Shown in pieces: positions 1 through 8,372 of a stretch of DNA of 64,000 nt. Within the stretch, counting starts at the first letter, position 1. Each line of letters begins with the position of its first letter. The translations under genes were made by a program, and so were the position numbers. Under the pieces are notes generated by a model, which was given only the letters and a program-made list of their open reading frames with translations, had not been told where the DNA came from and made no database searches. The stretch comes from Collimonas fungivorans Ter331. Its GTDB lineage: Bacteria > Pseudomonadota > Gammaproteobacteria > Burkholderiales > Burkholderiaceae_D. Location of the stretch: assembly GCF_000221045.1 (NCBI RefSeq), contig NC_015856.1, forward strand, positions 3,740,542 through 3,804,541, written 5' to 3'.

Positions 1-177
1 GGCACCGGCCGCGATATCGGCGAAACCTGGACTCGCCTGCTGCGCGACTGGCTGCCGGCCAGCGGCATGCAGCTCGATACCCGTCCGTTCTTCGAGTACT
101 ACCCGGTCGACGCCGGCTACGATGAAAAAACCGGTATCTTCGAGTGCGACCTTTGCATCCCGGTAGTGCCGCTTTAA
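1..177 (+). CDS. C-terminal end of an AraC-type regulator / GyrI-like domain protein (5' cut by window)
   Basis: An open frame runs from base 1 to a TAA at 175-177. The 58 visible residues resemble the end of a GyrI-like small-molecule-binding domain: a TWTRLLRDWLP helix, an FFEYYP segment, then a conserved acidic strand and a terminal CDLCIPV strand. In AraC/Rob-type regulators this domain follows the DNA-binding domain and binds an effector. The N-terminus lies outside the window, so a free-standing GyrI-like protein is equally possible. Family recognition is by motif only. Confidence 0.6.
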   Translation, partial: GTGRDIGETWTRLLRDWLPASGMQLDTRPFFEYYPVDAGYDEKTGIFECDLCIPVVPL

Positions 178-179
178 TC

Positions 180-539
180 CGGCTGCAGCGCCTGGCGCCA
201 TGCGAGTGCGGCCGCCAATTGATTGTGGCGGGCGCAGACAAGCAGTTTGAATTGTCCGCTGCCGGCAACGCCTGGTTCGCCGTTATCGGCGTCGATGTCG
301 CAGCAATCAAGCCGACGCGCCACGGACTGGCGCGGCAATGCCTGGACTGGACCGAGCGCAGCCACCACCTGGCCGGCCCGCTCGGCGTGCAGCTGATGCG
401 CGCGTTATGCGCGGCGGGATGGCTGCGCCGTTCGCCATCTTCGCGCGCTGTCCAGGTCACGCCTAAAGGGTGGGCTGGCCTGAAAGCGCAGCTCGGCATC
501 GATCAGAATTCGGCTGCGCTCATCACTCAGCCAACATAA
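180..539 (+). pseudogene. C-terminal remnant of an ArsR-family winged-helix regulator
   Basis: The frame ending at the TAA at 537-539 encodes a stretch typical of the C-terminal half of roughly 220-residue ArsR-type regulators: FELSAAGNAWF, then CLDWTERSHHLAGPLGVQLMRAL, a GWLRR turn and a VTPKGWAGL end. The N-terminal winged-helix DNA-binding half is absent. The only upstream start codon (ATG at 144) lies inside the preceding gene in another frame and adds residues that do not match the family. I read it as a decayed fragment, though a short expressed protein cannot be excluded. Confidence 0.55.
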
Positions 540-543
540 ACAG

Positions 544-1437
544 TCACGCCGCCGCAATCCTGCGGATGGTTTCGTGCACCGCCTGCAGCAGCAATTCTTC
601 CAGCCGGTTCACCGCCGGCCCTGGCATCGTATGTGCACGGTATAAGGACAAGCCGATCGGCGGCAGCGCCGGCAAGCCGGCCGCTTGCGGCTCGATGATG
701 CGCAAGCTGGCAGGCAGGCCGATCGGCGTGCGCACCGTCAGCCCCAGCCCCGCGGCCGAGGCCGCCCACAGCGCGGCCAGGCTGGCGCTGGTGAACGCAT
801 GGCGCCAGGCGATGCCGGCGCCGTCCAGCGCGTTCGAAGCGATATCGCGCAGCATGCAAGGCGCGTCCAGCAATACCAGCGGCAAGGGCACGCCGGCCTG
901 CACTTGCGCAACATCCTGCGCCGGTCCGATCCAGCACAATGGCAGGTCGTCCACCCGTTGCGCGTTCAGCGCCGGCGTACCGCTTTCCCACAGCAAAGCC
1001 AGATCGATGCGGCCCAGGGTCACGCGCTCGCGCAGGTCTGTGCTGCGCGCAACGCAGACTTCAACCCGCACTTTCGGATGGGCGCGCATGAAACGTCCCA
1101 GCACGTCCGCCAGCAGCGCTTCGCCGAAATCCTCCTGCAATCCCAGCCTCACCTCGCCCTCCAGCTCGACGCCGCGCACCGCGCTGGCGGTTTCGTCGTT
1201 GAGATCGAGCAAGCGGCGCGCGTAACCCAGCAGGATCTCGCCGGCCGCGGTCAGCGCCAGGCCACGCCCGGCTTTACGGAAAATCGGCGCCCCGGCCTGT
1301 TCCTCCAGCTTCTTCAGCTGCGCGCTCACCGCAGACGTAGAGCGCCCTAGGCGGTCGGCCGCCTTGGCGTAGCTGCCGAGGTCGATGCCGGTAGTGAAGG
1401 TACGCAATACGTCGAGGTCAAAACTGATTTGTCGCAT
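544..1437 (-). CDS. LysR-family transcriptional regulator
   Basis: A 297-residue protein with an N-terminal LysR helix-turn-helix (residues about 3-62: DLDVLRTFTTGIDLGSYAKAA then STSAVSAQLKKLEEQ) and a periplasmic-binding-protein-like effector domain. I chose the ATG at 1437 because a GGGATGG sequence precedes it by 5 bases and homologous regulators begin near this point; ATG 1446 and TTG 1458 are in-frame alternatives. It is transcribed divergently from the MFS gene at 1570 across about 130 bp, the usual arrangement for a LysR protein controlling its neighbour. Effector unknown. Confidence 0.88.
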   Translation of the reverse strand: MRQISFDLDVLRTFTTGIDLGSYAKAADRLGRSTSAVSAQLKKLEEQAGAPIFRKAGRGLALTAAGEILLGYARRLLDLNDETASAVRGVELEGEVRLGLQEDFGEALLADVLGRFMRAHPKVRVEVCVARSTDLRERVTLGRIDLALLWESGTPALNAQRVDDLPLCWIGPAQDVAQVQAGVPLPLVLLDAPCMLRDIASNALDGAGIAWRHAFTSASLAALWAASAAGLGLTVRTPIGLPASLRIIEPQAAGLPALPPIGLSLYRAHTMPGPAVNRLEELLLQAVHETIRRIAAA

Positions 1438-1569
1438 GACAACCATCCCGTTTTTCAAAACTGTTTGTTCTAAACAATCTGATATTCAAAAGTATCGCGC
1501 AAAGCGATACTTGCTGCAAGCGCTGAAATCAGCACAGATGCCAGCGCATATCGCCACAGGAGAATCAAG

Positions 1570-2859
1570 ATGTCCTCATCCGCTATTGCCACTACTGCAA
1601 GCTCCAATGACCGCCGTCACCGCTGGAAGGTGCTGGGCGTGGGCGTTGCCGCCAATGCCAGCTTCTCAGCCGCCTTCAGTGGCATTCCGACAACCGCCGT
1701 CCTGATACGCTCGGGTTACCATCTCGACAACGCGGAACTGGGACTGGTGCTGGGCCTGATGGGTCTCGGCATCGCTTTAAGCGAACTGCCTTGGGGCTTG
1801 CTGACCGACCGCTGGGGCGACCGCCCGGTGCTGTTGTCGGGCCTGGCTACCACCGCCGTGGCGCTGGCCTTGATGGCGTTGTTTGTTGTACCTGGCCCAG
1901 GCCATGTGCCCGGCCTGCCGTTGCTGGCCGCCGGCTTGCTGCTGGTCGGCCTGCTCGGCGGCAGCGTCAACGGCTCCAGCGGCCGCGCGGTGATGACCTG
2001 GTTCGGCGAAGGCGAGCGCGGCATGGCGATGAGTATCCGCCAGACCGCGGTGCCGCTGGGCGGCGCCATCGGCGCCCTGTTCCTGCCGGCGCTGGCTGCC
2101 CATTTCGGCTTTGCCTCGGTGTATGGCGTGCTTGCCTTGTTCTGTGCAGTGACGCTGTTTTTTACCTGGCTATGGCTGTATGAACCCGCCGCCAGCGCTG
2201 CCGAAAAAACACATGCGGCACGCCAGCCAACGACGCCGGCGCCATTGAAGGACCGCCAGCTGTGGCGCATCGTCGCCGCGATCGGCATCCTGTGCGCGCC
2301 GCAATGTTCAATCTTGTTCTTTGGCGCCGTGTTCCTGCACGACTTCAGCCACGCCGGCATCGCCGCCATCACCATCGCCATGGCGACATTGCAATGCGGC
2401 GCCATGGTCATGCGCGTATGGAGCGGCCGCTGGACCGACCGCAAGCGCAACCGGCGCGAATTCCTGCGCTTCTGCACCATCTCCAGCGCCATCGCCTTCG
2501 CAGCCCTGGCCGCACTGGTGACGCTGGCCGGCCAGTCGCCGAATATCGGTCCCGTGATGGCGACGCTGCTGATCGCGATGCTGGTGCTGACCGGCGTCAG
2601 CATCTCGGCCTGGCACGGCGTCGCTTATACCGAACTGGCGACCATCGCCGGCGCTCGCAACGCCGGCACCGCGCTCGGCATGGCGAACACCAGCGTATTC
2701 GTGATGTGTTTCCTGACGCCGCTGGCGATCCCACACATCCTCACGTTCGGCAGCTGGCCGGCGGTATGGTTGCTAGGCAGCGCATGCGCGCTGGTCGCCT
2801 TGCGGTTTTTCCCAAAACCTGTGCAAGCGATGCCGGCTAGCGTACCCTGCACGCAATGA
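1570..2859 (+). CDS. MFS transporter, unassigned substrate
   Basis: A 429-residue inner-membrane protein with about 12 hydrophobic segments and the MFS motif-A-like loop between TM2 and TM3 (WGLLTDRWGDRPVLL). A long hydrophilic central loop (about residues 205-230) separates the two six-helix halves. The start is supported by AGGAG 7 bases upstream of ATG. Divergent from the LysR gene at 544-1437, which probably controls it. The first 20 residues are hydrophilic and cytoplasmic. No sequence feature fixes the substrate; nitrate/cyanate-type or drug carriers are equally possible. Confidence 0.85.
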   Translation: MSSSAIATTASSNDRRHRWKVLGVGVAANASFSAAFSGIPTTAVLIRSGYHLDNAELGLVLGLMGLGIALSELPWGLLTDRWGDRPVLLSGLATTAVALALMALFVVPGPGHVPGLPLLAAGLLLVGLLGGSVNGSSGRAVMTWFGEGERGMAMSIRQTAVPLGGAIGALFLPALAAHFGFASVYGVLALFCAVTLFFTWLWLYEPAASAAEKTHAARQPTTPAPLKDRQLWRIVAAIGILCAPQCSILFFGAVFLHDFSHAGIAAITIAMATLQCGAMVMRVWSGRWTDRKRNRREFLRFCTISSAIAFAALAALVTLAGQSPNIGPVMATLLIAMLVLTGVSISAWHGVAYTELATIAGARNAGTALGMANTSVFVMCFLTPLAIPHILTFGSWPAVWLLGSACALVALRFFPKPVQAMPASVPCTQ

Positions 2860-2914
2860 ACGGCATCCGTGGAAAGCCGTTTCTGGCTAGCGGGGACGGA
2901 CGAATTCGATCAAT

Positions 2915-3856
2915 TTAGCCACCCGTCAAAGAAGCATCTCCGTTCAATGCCAACGGCAGCGCCCTGGCCCATCGGTTCGCCGAGAGCGAAAATGTCAGCG
3001 CGCGAACCTGGTGATACCACCCGGCCGGCACATACAGGAGCTCGCCGGGTTGCATGATGCATTCGATCATTGCCGCCTGGCGGGCAAGCGGAAATTTCTC
3101 GAAATCCGGCGCCTCGGGGTCAAACGGCGAGCCGAACAGGATGGCGTTCGCCTCGCGCGGGTAAAGGAATTCGTCGTGGTGAGGCGGCGACAGGAAAATA
3201 CGCTTGCTGCCCCAGATCTGCGCAAAAATATTATCGTCATAGTCGCAATGCAGCGGCGTCACCGTTCCCGATGGGCCAAGCCAAAAGCGCGGCGGGCCCA
3301 TTTTATTAAAATAGGCGGGCCAATGGCATAATGCATTCAATTCACGTAATTCGAGGTTGCCCAGATACGGCGGCAGCTCCTGTGTGTGATTTGCGACGAG
3401 CTCAAGGTACGCCAGCAGAGACATGTCCTGCATCGCCCGGTCCGGCGCGAAAGCGGTATTGACATAGTCGCCGACCCTTGCGCGCACGTGCAGTTCGCCA
3501 AAGCGTTCGCGCAGCGTCTGCGGCGTAAGAGCGGACAGCGGCCACTTGCCGACGAGCCCGGTGATGACAAATGGCAGGCCTTTTGCCGCATGCATGCGGA
3601 ATGCCGCAGCGTCGAGCATGCCCATGCGTGGCACTGCGGAAATGACAGGCAGGTCGCGACCGGCGCGCTTGATCGCTTCACGCATTTCCTGTATCGAAGT
3701 GACGCCGCGAACCAGTGCGTCCTTCCGTTCCCGCGCCTGTTTTTTGACAATAACGTCTTCGGGCGACATGGCCGCCGACGACGGCCGGGGCGGCAACAAT
3801 CGTGACGATCGGCGTGTCTCCTGCCGTTCTCGATTATCGGCTGCTGGTTTTTTCAT
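2915..3856 (-). CDS. JmjC-like cupin (cupin_8) family protein
   Basis: A 313-residue protein (from ATG 3856; an in-frame TTG at 3877 adds 7 residues). The C-terminal half carries the Fe(II)/2-oxoglutarate JmjC-type signature: PSGTVTPLHCDYDDN gives His203 and Asp205, and PAGWYHQVRAL gives the distal His282. The LPFVITGLVGKWP segment near residue 95 is typical of the FIH/JMJD5-like cupin_8 group. The N-terminal 60 residues are basic and low complexity. Such proteins may hydroxylate protein or peptide side chains; the substrate is unknown. It stands alone, convergent with the MFS gene. Confidence 0.8.
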   Translation of the reverse strand: MKKPAADNRERQETRRSSRLLPPRPSSAAMSPEDVIVKKQARERKDALVRGVTSIQEMREAIKRAGRDLPVISAVPRMGMLDAAAFRMHAAKGLPFVITGLVGKWPLSALTPQTLRERFGELHVRARVGDYVNTAFAPDRAMQDMSLLAYLELVANHTQELPPYLGNLELRELNALCHWPAYFNKMGPPRFWLGPSGTVTPLHCDYDDNIFAQIWGSKRIFLSPPHHDEFLYPREANAILFGSPFDPEAPDFEKFPLARQAAMIECIMQPGELLYVPAGWYHQVRALTFSLSANRWARALPLALNGDASLTGG

Positions 3857-4062
3857 TTTTTTTCTATCGTTGTACAAATTATTCTTAACGATGAAAGCAG
3901 TCTTTCACCAGGCTATTCAAAGATATCAACGTAACTTCGAACGATATGATTACATATCAACCCAGACTGATCCAACTCGCCGCCAATCCAGATAACCGTA
4001 TATTTCCGAGCTGGCCTCAACCGTCACGCTTGCGCGATCCAGGCTGAGGCCTCGAAGCCGAT

Positions 4063-4248
4063 TTACTTATCCGCCGCCAACTTGCCGGCCTTTGCCCAAT
4101 CTTCACGCGAGATTTCGCTGATCACAACGTCCACACTCTCCGGCGGACAGGTCAGGGTTTCGACGGCAACTCTAGTCACTTCGCGAACGAAGGCACGCTT
4201 TTGCTCCAGTGTGCGGCCGGGATGCATTTCTAAACGCAAAATAGGCAT
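4063..4248 (-). CDS. 4-oxalocrotonate tautomerase-family protein
   Basis: A 61-residue protein starting MPILRLEM, with Pro2 as the expected catalytic amino-terminal proline after Met removal. Length and pattern (HPGRTLEQKRAFVREVTRVAVETL, then the VDVVISEISREDWAKAGKL tail) fit the small tautomerase family. The start at 4248 is favoured over the longer reading from 4314 because AAGGAG lies 6 bases upstream and only this start exposes Pro2. Divergent from the LysR gene at 4367, which is its likely regulator. The physiological substrate is not evident. Confidence 0.88.
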   Translation of the reverse strand: MPILRLEMHPGRTLEQKRAFVREVTRVAVETLTCPPESVDVVISEISREDWAKAGKLAADK

Positions 4249-4366
4249 GATATCTCCTTGGTAAGGGGCGCCCGGAATTGGGGCCCGATGTCTCAGTATC
4301 GGGCAGTTCGGCACACAGATAAATATGCAATAATTTGAATCATTTCAAACCCCAAGGTTCTTAATC

Positions 4367-5260
4367 ATGGACAAGCTGGCCGGCATGGCGATGTTTGTAC
4401 GAGTGGTGGAGAGCGGCAACTTCACTGCCGCGGCCTCAGTCAGCGGCGTCTCCTCCACCATGGTTGCCAAGCACGTCCGAACTATCGAACAGCGGCTAGG
4501 CGCACGTTTACTCCATCGCACTACCCGCCGCCAACAGCTTACTGAAGTGGGCCGGCTCTATTACGAGCGTTGCAAGAAAGTGCTGTCGGAAGTGGAACTG
4601 GCCGAAGCCAGCGCTTCAGAGCTGCAGGCCAGTCCGCGCGGACTGGTCAGGCTGGTTGCTCCGGTCAGCTTTGGCAGCCACAGTCTTGCTCCTGTATTGG
4701 CCGACTACCTGGCCCGCCATCCTGAAGTCAACGTAGAACTGACACTGGACAATCGCGCGCCTGACCTGATCAAGGAGGGTTATGAATTAGGCATCCAAAT
4801 CGGCGAAATTGAAGCGACCGGGCTGGTCGCGCGGCCGCTGCGTCCCTATCGCAGGATACTGGCGGCAGCGCCAAGCTATCTGGCCCGGCACGGGCAACCG
4901 GAACACCCGGAGCAATTAAACGCGCACAGCTGCCTAGGTCTGTCGTATTGGCGCCACCATGATCACTGGCACTTGCTTGGACCTGACGACGAATTTTGCA
5001 AAGTAACGGTAAAAGGCCGGTTCAGTTCAAACCAGGGTAGCGCCTTGCGCAATGCTGCCTTGCATGGAGCAGGTATCGTGCTTCAACCTGAAGTATTGCT
5101 GGCTGACGATATAGCTGCAGGTCGCCTGGTGCCGGTATTGCCGGCCTGGTCATACAGGCCGACGCCAATGTATCTGATTTACAGGCAGGACAGCAGGCCC
5201 ACGGCAAAGTTACGTAGTGTTATCGATCTGCTGGTAAAGTGTTTCGGCCCTGCGGACTAA
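4367..5260 (+). CDS. LysR-family transcriptional regulator
   Basis: A 297-residue regulator: HTH at residues about 1-60 (MDKLAGMAMFVRVVESGNFTAAA, then VAKHVRTIEQRLGARLLHRTTR), followed by a LysR substrate-binding domain from about residue 90 (GLVRLVAPVSFGSHSLAPVLADYL). It belongs to the CrgA/DmlR-like subgroup judged by the HRTTR motif and compact effector domain. It is divergent from the tautomerase gene (gap 118 bp) and followed downstream by the dehydrogenase remnant at 5275-5490, which may once have been part of its regulon. Confidence 0.9.
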   Translation: MDKLAGMAMFVRVVESGNFTAAASVSGVSSTMVAKHVRTIEQRLGARLLHRTTRRQQLTEVGRLYYERCKKVLSEVELAEASASELQASPRGLVRLVAPVSFGSHSLAPVLADYLARHPEVNVELTLDNRAPDLIKEGYELGIQIGEIEATGLVARPLRPYRRILAAAPSYLARHGQPEHPEQLNAHSCLGLSYWRHHDHWHLLGPDDEFCKVTVKGRFSSNQGSALRNAALHGAGIVLQPEVLLADDIAAGRLVPVLPAWSYRPTPMYLIYRQDSRPTAKLRSVIDLLVKCFGPAD

Positions 5261-5274
5261 CCAGTTCAGCTTTC

Positions 5275-5490
5275 TCAGTCGCCCCGCCAACGGCCAGTTC
5301 TATCCGATCATCCTGGTTGGCGCCACTGATCCAGATCGCCCGCGAGAAGAAAGTCTCGGCGTATGTAGGCGACGGACTTAACCGCTGGCCGGCGGTACAT
5401 GTCAGCGATGCTGCCCGGCTCTACAGGCTGGTGCTGGAGAAACGGGAAGCCGGCAGCAGGTATCACGCTGTCGCCGAAGAAGGGATGGCG
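5275..5490 (+). pseudogene. Remnant of an NAD(P)-dependent SDR/epimerase-family oxidoreductase
   Basis: Within an open frame, residues reading LIQIAREKKVSAYVGDGLNRWPAVHVSDAARLYRLVLEK and then YHAVAEEGMA match the C-terminal third of extended SDR oxidoreductases (GDGxNRWPAVHxxDAARL is characteristic). The upstream Rossmann fold is absent and the sequence diverges immediately after GMA, so only about 70 residues remain. The 434-base stretch 5261-5694 otherwise shows no gene. It is a deletion remnant between the LysR gene and the NIPSNAP gene. Confidence 0.6.
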
Positions 5491-5694
5491 CCCGGCCGGA
5501 GTGGGACTGATCGCAGATCTCGAACAGATGAAATACCTCTAAAACCGAACAGGCTGAGCGCCGGCAGCGTCTTTGCGGCTATCGGCCGCTGCCGGATGGT
5601 CATCAACTCAGGAAATAAAATACCTCCTTGTATGGCATCATGTGGCGATTGTTTTCCCCATCGTTCTAGCTGAAGTCTGCCGACAAGGATTCCC

Positions 5695-6000
5695 ATGGTC
5701 ACCTGCTACCTGCGTTACATCATCGATCCATACAAACTCAAGGAATTCGAGCACTACGGCAAAGTCTGGATTCCGCTGGTGGAGAAATTCGGCGGGATAC
5801 ACCATGGATACTTCCTTCCCTCGGAGGGAATCAGCAACGTGGCGCTGGCGATGTTCACATTTCCTTCGTTCGCGCTGTATGAAGAATACAGGACGAAGTC
5901 GCTGCAGGATCCCGAGTGCCAGGCAGCGTTCAAGTATGCCGAGGAAACCCGCTGCATCGTCAGCTATGAACGCAGCTTCTTCCGTCCTGTCTTCAAGTAA
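5695..6000 (+). CDS. NIPSNAP family protein
   Basis: A 101-residue protein starting MVTCYLRYIIDPYKLKEFEHYGKVW, with the ferredoxin-like NIPSNAP pattern: EFEHY, a G-G-I-H-H-G-Y-F-L turn and a terminal RSFFRPVF. An AAGGA sequence precedes the ATG by 7 bases. NIPSNAP proteins are small dimeric alpha-beta barrel proteins of uncertain function, often near catabolic enzymes. It lies convergent to arsH (gap 11 bp) and is unlikely to belong to the ars operon. Function not assigned. Confidence 0.8.
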   Translation: MVTCYLRYIIDPYKLKEFEHYGKVWIPLVEKFGGIHHGYFLPSEGISNVALAMFTFPSFALYEEYRTKSLQDPECQAAFKYAEETRCIVSYERSFFRPVFK

Positions 6001-6011
6001 ATCAGGCGCTT

Positions 6012-6734
6012 TTAAATCTCTTTCTGGCTGACGCGTTTGCCGAGTTCTTCGGCAGTTTCCCGGCGTTCGCTGTAGCGGTCGACCAGGAATGAAGAAACAT
6101 CGCGGGTAAGCAAGGTGAATTTGAACAGCTCTTCCATCACGTCGACCACACGCTCATAGTAAGACGACGGTTTCATGCGGCCTTCGTCGTCGAACTCCAG
6201 GAACGCCTTGGCTACCGACGACTGGTTGGGGATAGTGATCATCCGCATCCAGCGGCCCAGTATGCGCATCTGGTTGACTGCGTTGAACGATTGCGAGCCG
6301 CCGGATACTTCCATTACCGCCAGCGTCTTGCCCTGCGTCGGCCGCACCGCCCCTATAGACAATGGAATCCAGTCGATCTGCGCTTTCATGATGCCGGTCA
6401 TGGCGCCGTGACGTTCGGGCGAGGTCCAGACCATGCCTTCGGCCCATTGCGCCAGCTCGCGCAGTTCCCGGACTTTGGGATGGCTGTCCGGTTCTCCATC
6501 CGGCAATGGCAAGCCGTGCGGATCGAAGATTTTGACTTCGCCGCCCATCGCTTCCAGCAGGCGGGCCGCTTCCATCGTGAGGAGGCGGCTATAGGATTTT
6601 TCGCGTAACGAACCGTATAGCAGCAGGAAACGCGGCGCGTGCGATGAACGTCCGACCTCGTCAAAGTCCGATGCAAGCGGCGTGTGAAAGAGTCCTGCGT
6701 CGACGTTCGGCAACTTAATCAGATGTTGTGACAC
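6012..6734 (-). CDS. arsH: ArsH, NADPH-dependent organoarsenical oxidase / flavoprotein
   Basis: A 240-residue protein with the NADPH-dependent FMN reductase fold: the flavin phosphate loop [23 protein letters not shown] (about residues 38-60) and a [20 protein letters not shown] segment typical of ArsH. ArsH oxidises trivalent methyl- and aromatic arsenicals to less toxic pentavalent forms. It is the last gene of the minus-strand ars operon and its start overlaps the end of the glutaredoxin-type arsC by 20 bases, pointing to coupled translation. Confidence 0.93.
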   Translation of the reverse strand: MSQHLIKLPNVDAGLFHTPLASDFDEVGRSSHAPRFLLLYGSLREKSYSRLLTMEAARLLEAMGGEVKIFDPHGLPLPDGEPDSHPKVRELRELAQWAEGMVWTSPERHGAMTGIMKAQIDWIPLSIGAVRPTQGKTLAVMEVSGGSQSFNAVNQMRILGRWMRMITIPNQSSVAKAFLEFDDEGRMKPSSYYERVVDVMEELFKFTLLTRDVSSFLVDRYSERRETAEELGKRVSQKEI

Positions 6735-7146
6735 GGCGTCCCTCCGAATTAATCACGACTTCGCCGTCTTCCTTGGTGAAGGGTCCCTTTTGCGGCAACG
6801 GCAGAATATCGAGCACCAGTTCGGATGGGCGGCACAGGCGCGTGCCGTTTGGCGTGACGACAAACGGCCGGTTGATCAGGATCGGATGCGCCAGCATCGC
6901 ATCCAGCAATTGCGCGTCTGTCAGGCCTGGCGCGTCCAGTCCGAGTTCTGTATAAGGTGTGCCCTTTTGTCTGATAGCTTCACGTACCGCGAGACCGGCG
7001 TCCGAAATCAGTTTCGTAAGAATCGCCAGCGACGGCGGCTGTTTCAGGTATTCGATGACTTCAGGTTCGACACCGGTATTGCGTATGAGCGCCAGCGTAT
7101 TGCGTGATGTGCCGCACTCAGGGTTGTGATAAATAGTAATGTTCAT
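6715..7146 (-). CDS. arsC: Arsenate reductase, glutaredoxin-coupled (ArsC, Spx/ArsC fold)
   Basis: A 143-residue protein starting [18 protein letters not shown], with the catalytic Cys11 in the CGTSRN motif, the [10 protein letters not shown] segment, and the conserved arginines of the ILINRPFVV and TRLCRPSE loops, as in plasmid R773 ArsC. It reduces As(V) to As(III) using glutathione/glutaredoxin. Its ATG overlaps the TGA of the upstream MFS gene by four bases (ATGA). The operon also holds an unrelated LMW-phosphatase-type arsenate reductase, so two reduction routes are encoded. Confidence 0.95.
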   Translation of the reverse strand: MNITIYHNPECGTSRNTLALIRNTGVEPEVIEYLKQPPSLAILTKLISDAGLAVREAIRQKGTPYTELGLDAPGLTDAQLLDAMLAHPILINRPFVVTPNGTRLCRPSELVLDILPLPQKGPFTKEDGEVVINSEGRRVTTSD

Positions 7147-8369
7147 GGTTCGACTTTCTTTAAAACCGGCAGATTATCTGCCAGCGGGGAATGGTTGGCG
7201 ACGCAAATAAAAAGAATAGCGCCCAGCAGGGCGATACCGATCAGCACCAGAATCGTTCCAGCGTATCCGCCCGTCAGCGAATACACCAGCGATGCCGCAA
7301 ACGGCCCTGCGGCAATCGCTATCAGCACGGGGGTAGCCATGGCGCCGCTGATTGCGCCATACGTTTCGCGGCCATACAGTTCTGCCGGCAGCGTGCCGCG
7401 TACAATCGTCATCACGCCGTTGCCGATCCCGTACATGGCTGCGAATACGCCGTAAACCAGCAGCCACTCAGACGGTGCGAGTAATAATGCCAGCGCCAGC
7501 GGCAACAGCCAGATAGCAATCAATCCTACCTGGCGCGATGTGGCTTTTTTGCCGATAGTGGTTTCCAGGACACGACCTAGAACCTGCATCGGGCCAACCA
7601 GGGCGCCTATTGCCGCGGCATGGGCGGGCGATACTCCCCGTGCCTGCAATATCGAGATCAGATGTAAGGACATGGCTGAAAACACCAGAGCGTTTAGCGT
7701 GATGGCGCCGGTCACCAAATAGAATCTCGGCTCCCGCAGCACTGTGGCCAGTGTGGCCTTGGTCGCAGTTTCTGCTGCTGCCCTGGCGCCGTGATCCTGC
7801 CTGAAAACCGGCAGCAAGGCATGCAGCGGGAGGCACAACAACAGATTGGCGATTGCGTAGATCATCCAAGTATCACGCCAACCGCATTTTCCGAGCAGGA
7901 ACTGCGTGAGCGGCCAAGAGACCGTGCTGGCAAAACCGCCGAACAACGTCACTAAAGTGATGGCCCTGCGATATTCAGAGCCGAAGGTTTGCGTAAGCAC
8001 TGCAAACGCCGGTTGATACAGGGTGGCACTCATGGCAACGCCAATCCCCGCCCACACCAAGTACAGCTCGGTAACCGAGTCCACATGCGATAACAGTGCC
8101 AGTAACAGGGCGGCCAATGCGGAACCGGCGCCCATCAGAATACGGCCGCCAAAGCGATCGATGATGGCGCCGGCCAAAGTCGACAGAAAACCCGACACCA
8201 GCAGCGCTAACGAAAACGCGCCGACGATGACCGGCTTAGAGGTATACAATGCAGTCTGCATTGGCCCCATCAGGACGCCGTAAGCATAAAACAAAGCGCC
8301 CCATCCAATCATCTGCGTCATCCCAAAAGCGGGAATCAGCCATCCGGCGCTGCTGGCATTGTTACGCAT
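7143..8369 (-). CDS. MFS transporter within the arsenic operon
   Basis: A 408-residue, about 12-helix major facilitator protein (FGMTQMIGWGALFYAYGVLMGPM start; AGAIIDRFGGRILMGAG as motif A; AIGALVGPMQVLGRVLE in the second half). It starts 3 bp after the acr3 stop and its end overlaps arsC by four bases, so it is embedded in the operon. Related MFS proteins recur in ars clusters, but I cannot assign it as ArsJ because no partner GAPDH gene is present. A role in export of an arsenical, possibly a methylated or other organic form, is inferred from context only. Confidence 0.85.
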   Translation of the reverse strand: MRNNASSAGWLIPAFGMTQMIGWGALFYAYGVLMGPMQTALYTSKPVIVGAFSLALLVSGFLSTLAGAIIDRFGGRILMGAGSALAALLLALLSHVDSVTELYLVWAGIGVAMSATLYQPAFAVLTQTFGSEYRRAITLVTLFGGFASTVSWPLTQFLLGKCGWRDTWMIYAIANLLLCLPLHALLPVFRQDHGARAAAETATKATLATVLREPRFYLVTGAITLNALVFSAMSLHLISILQARGVSPAHAAAIGALVGPMQVLGRVLETTIGKKATSRQVGLIAIWLLPLALALLLAPSEWLLVYGVFAAMYGIGNGVMTIVRGTLPAELYGRETYGAISGAMATPVLIAIAAGPFAASLVYSLTGGYAGTILVLIGIALLGAILFICVANHSPLADNLPVLKKVEP

Positions 8370-8372
8370 GGC

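Noticed and set aside
7143-8369. ArsJ organoarsenical carrier
   Set aside because: ArsJ works with a GAPDH encoded beside it; none is present, so the MFS gene was left unnamed.
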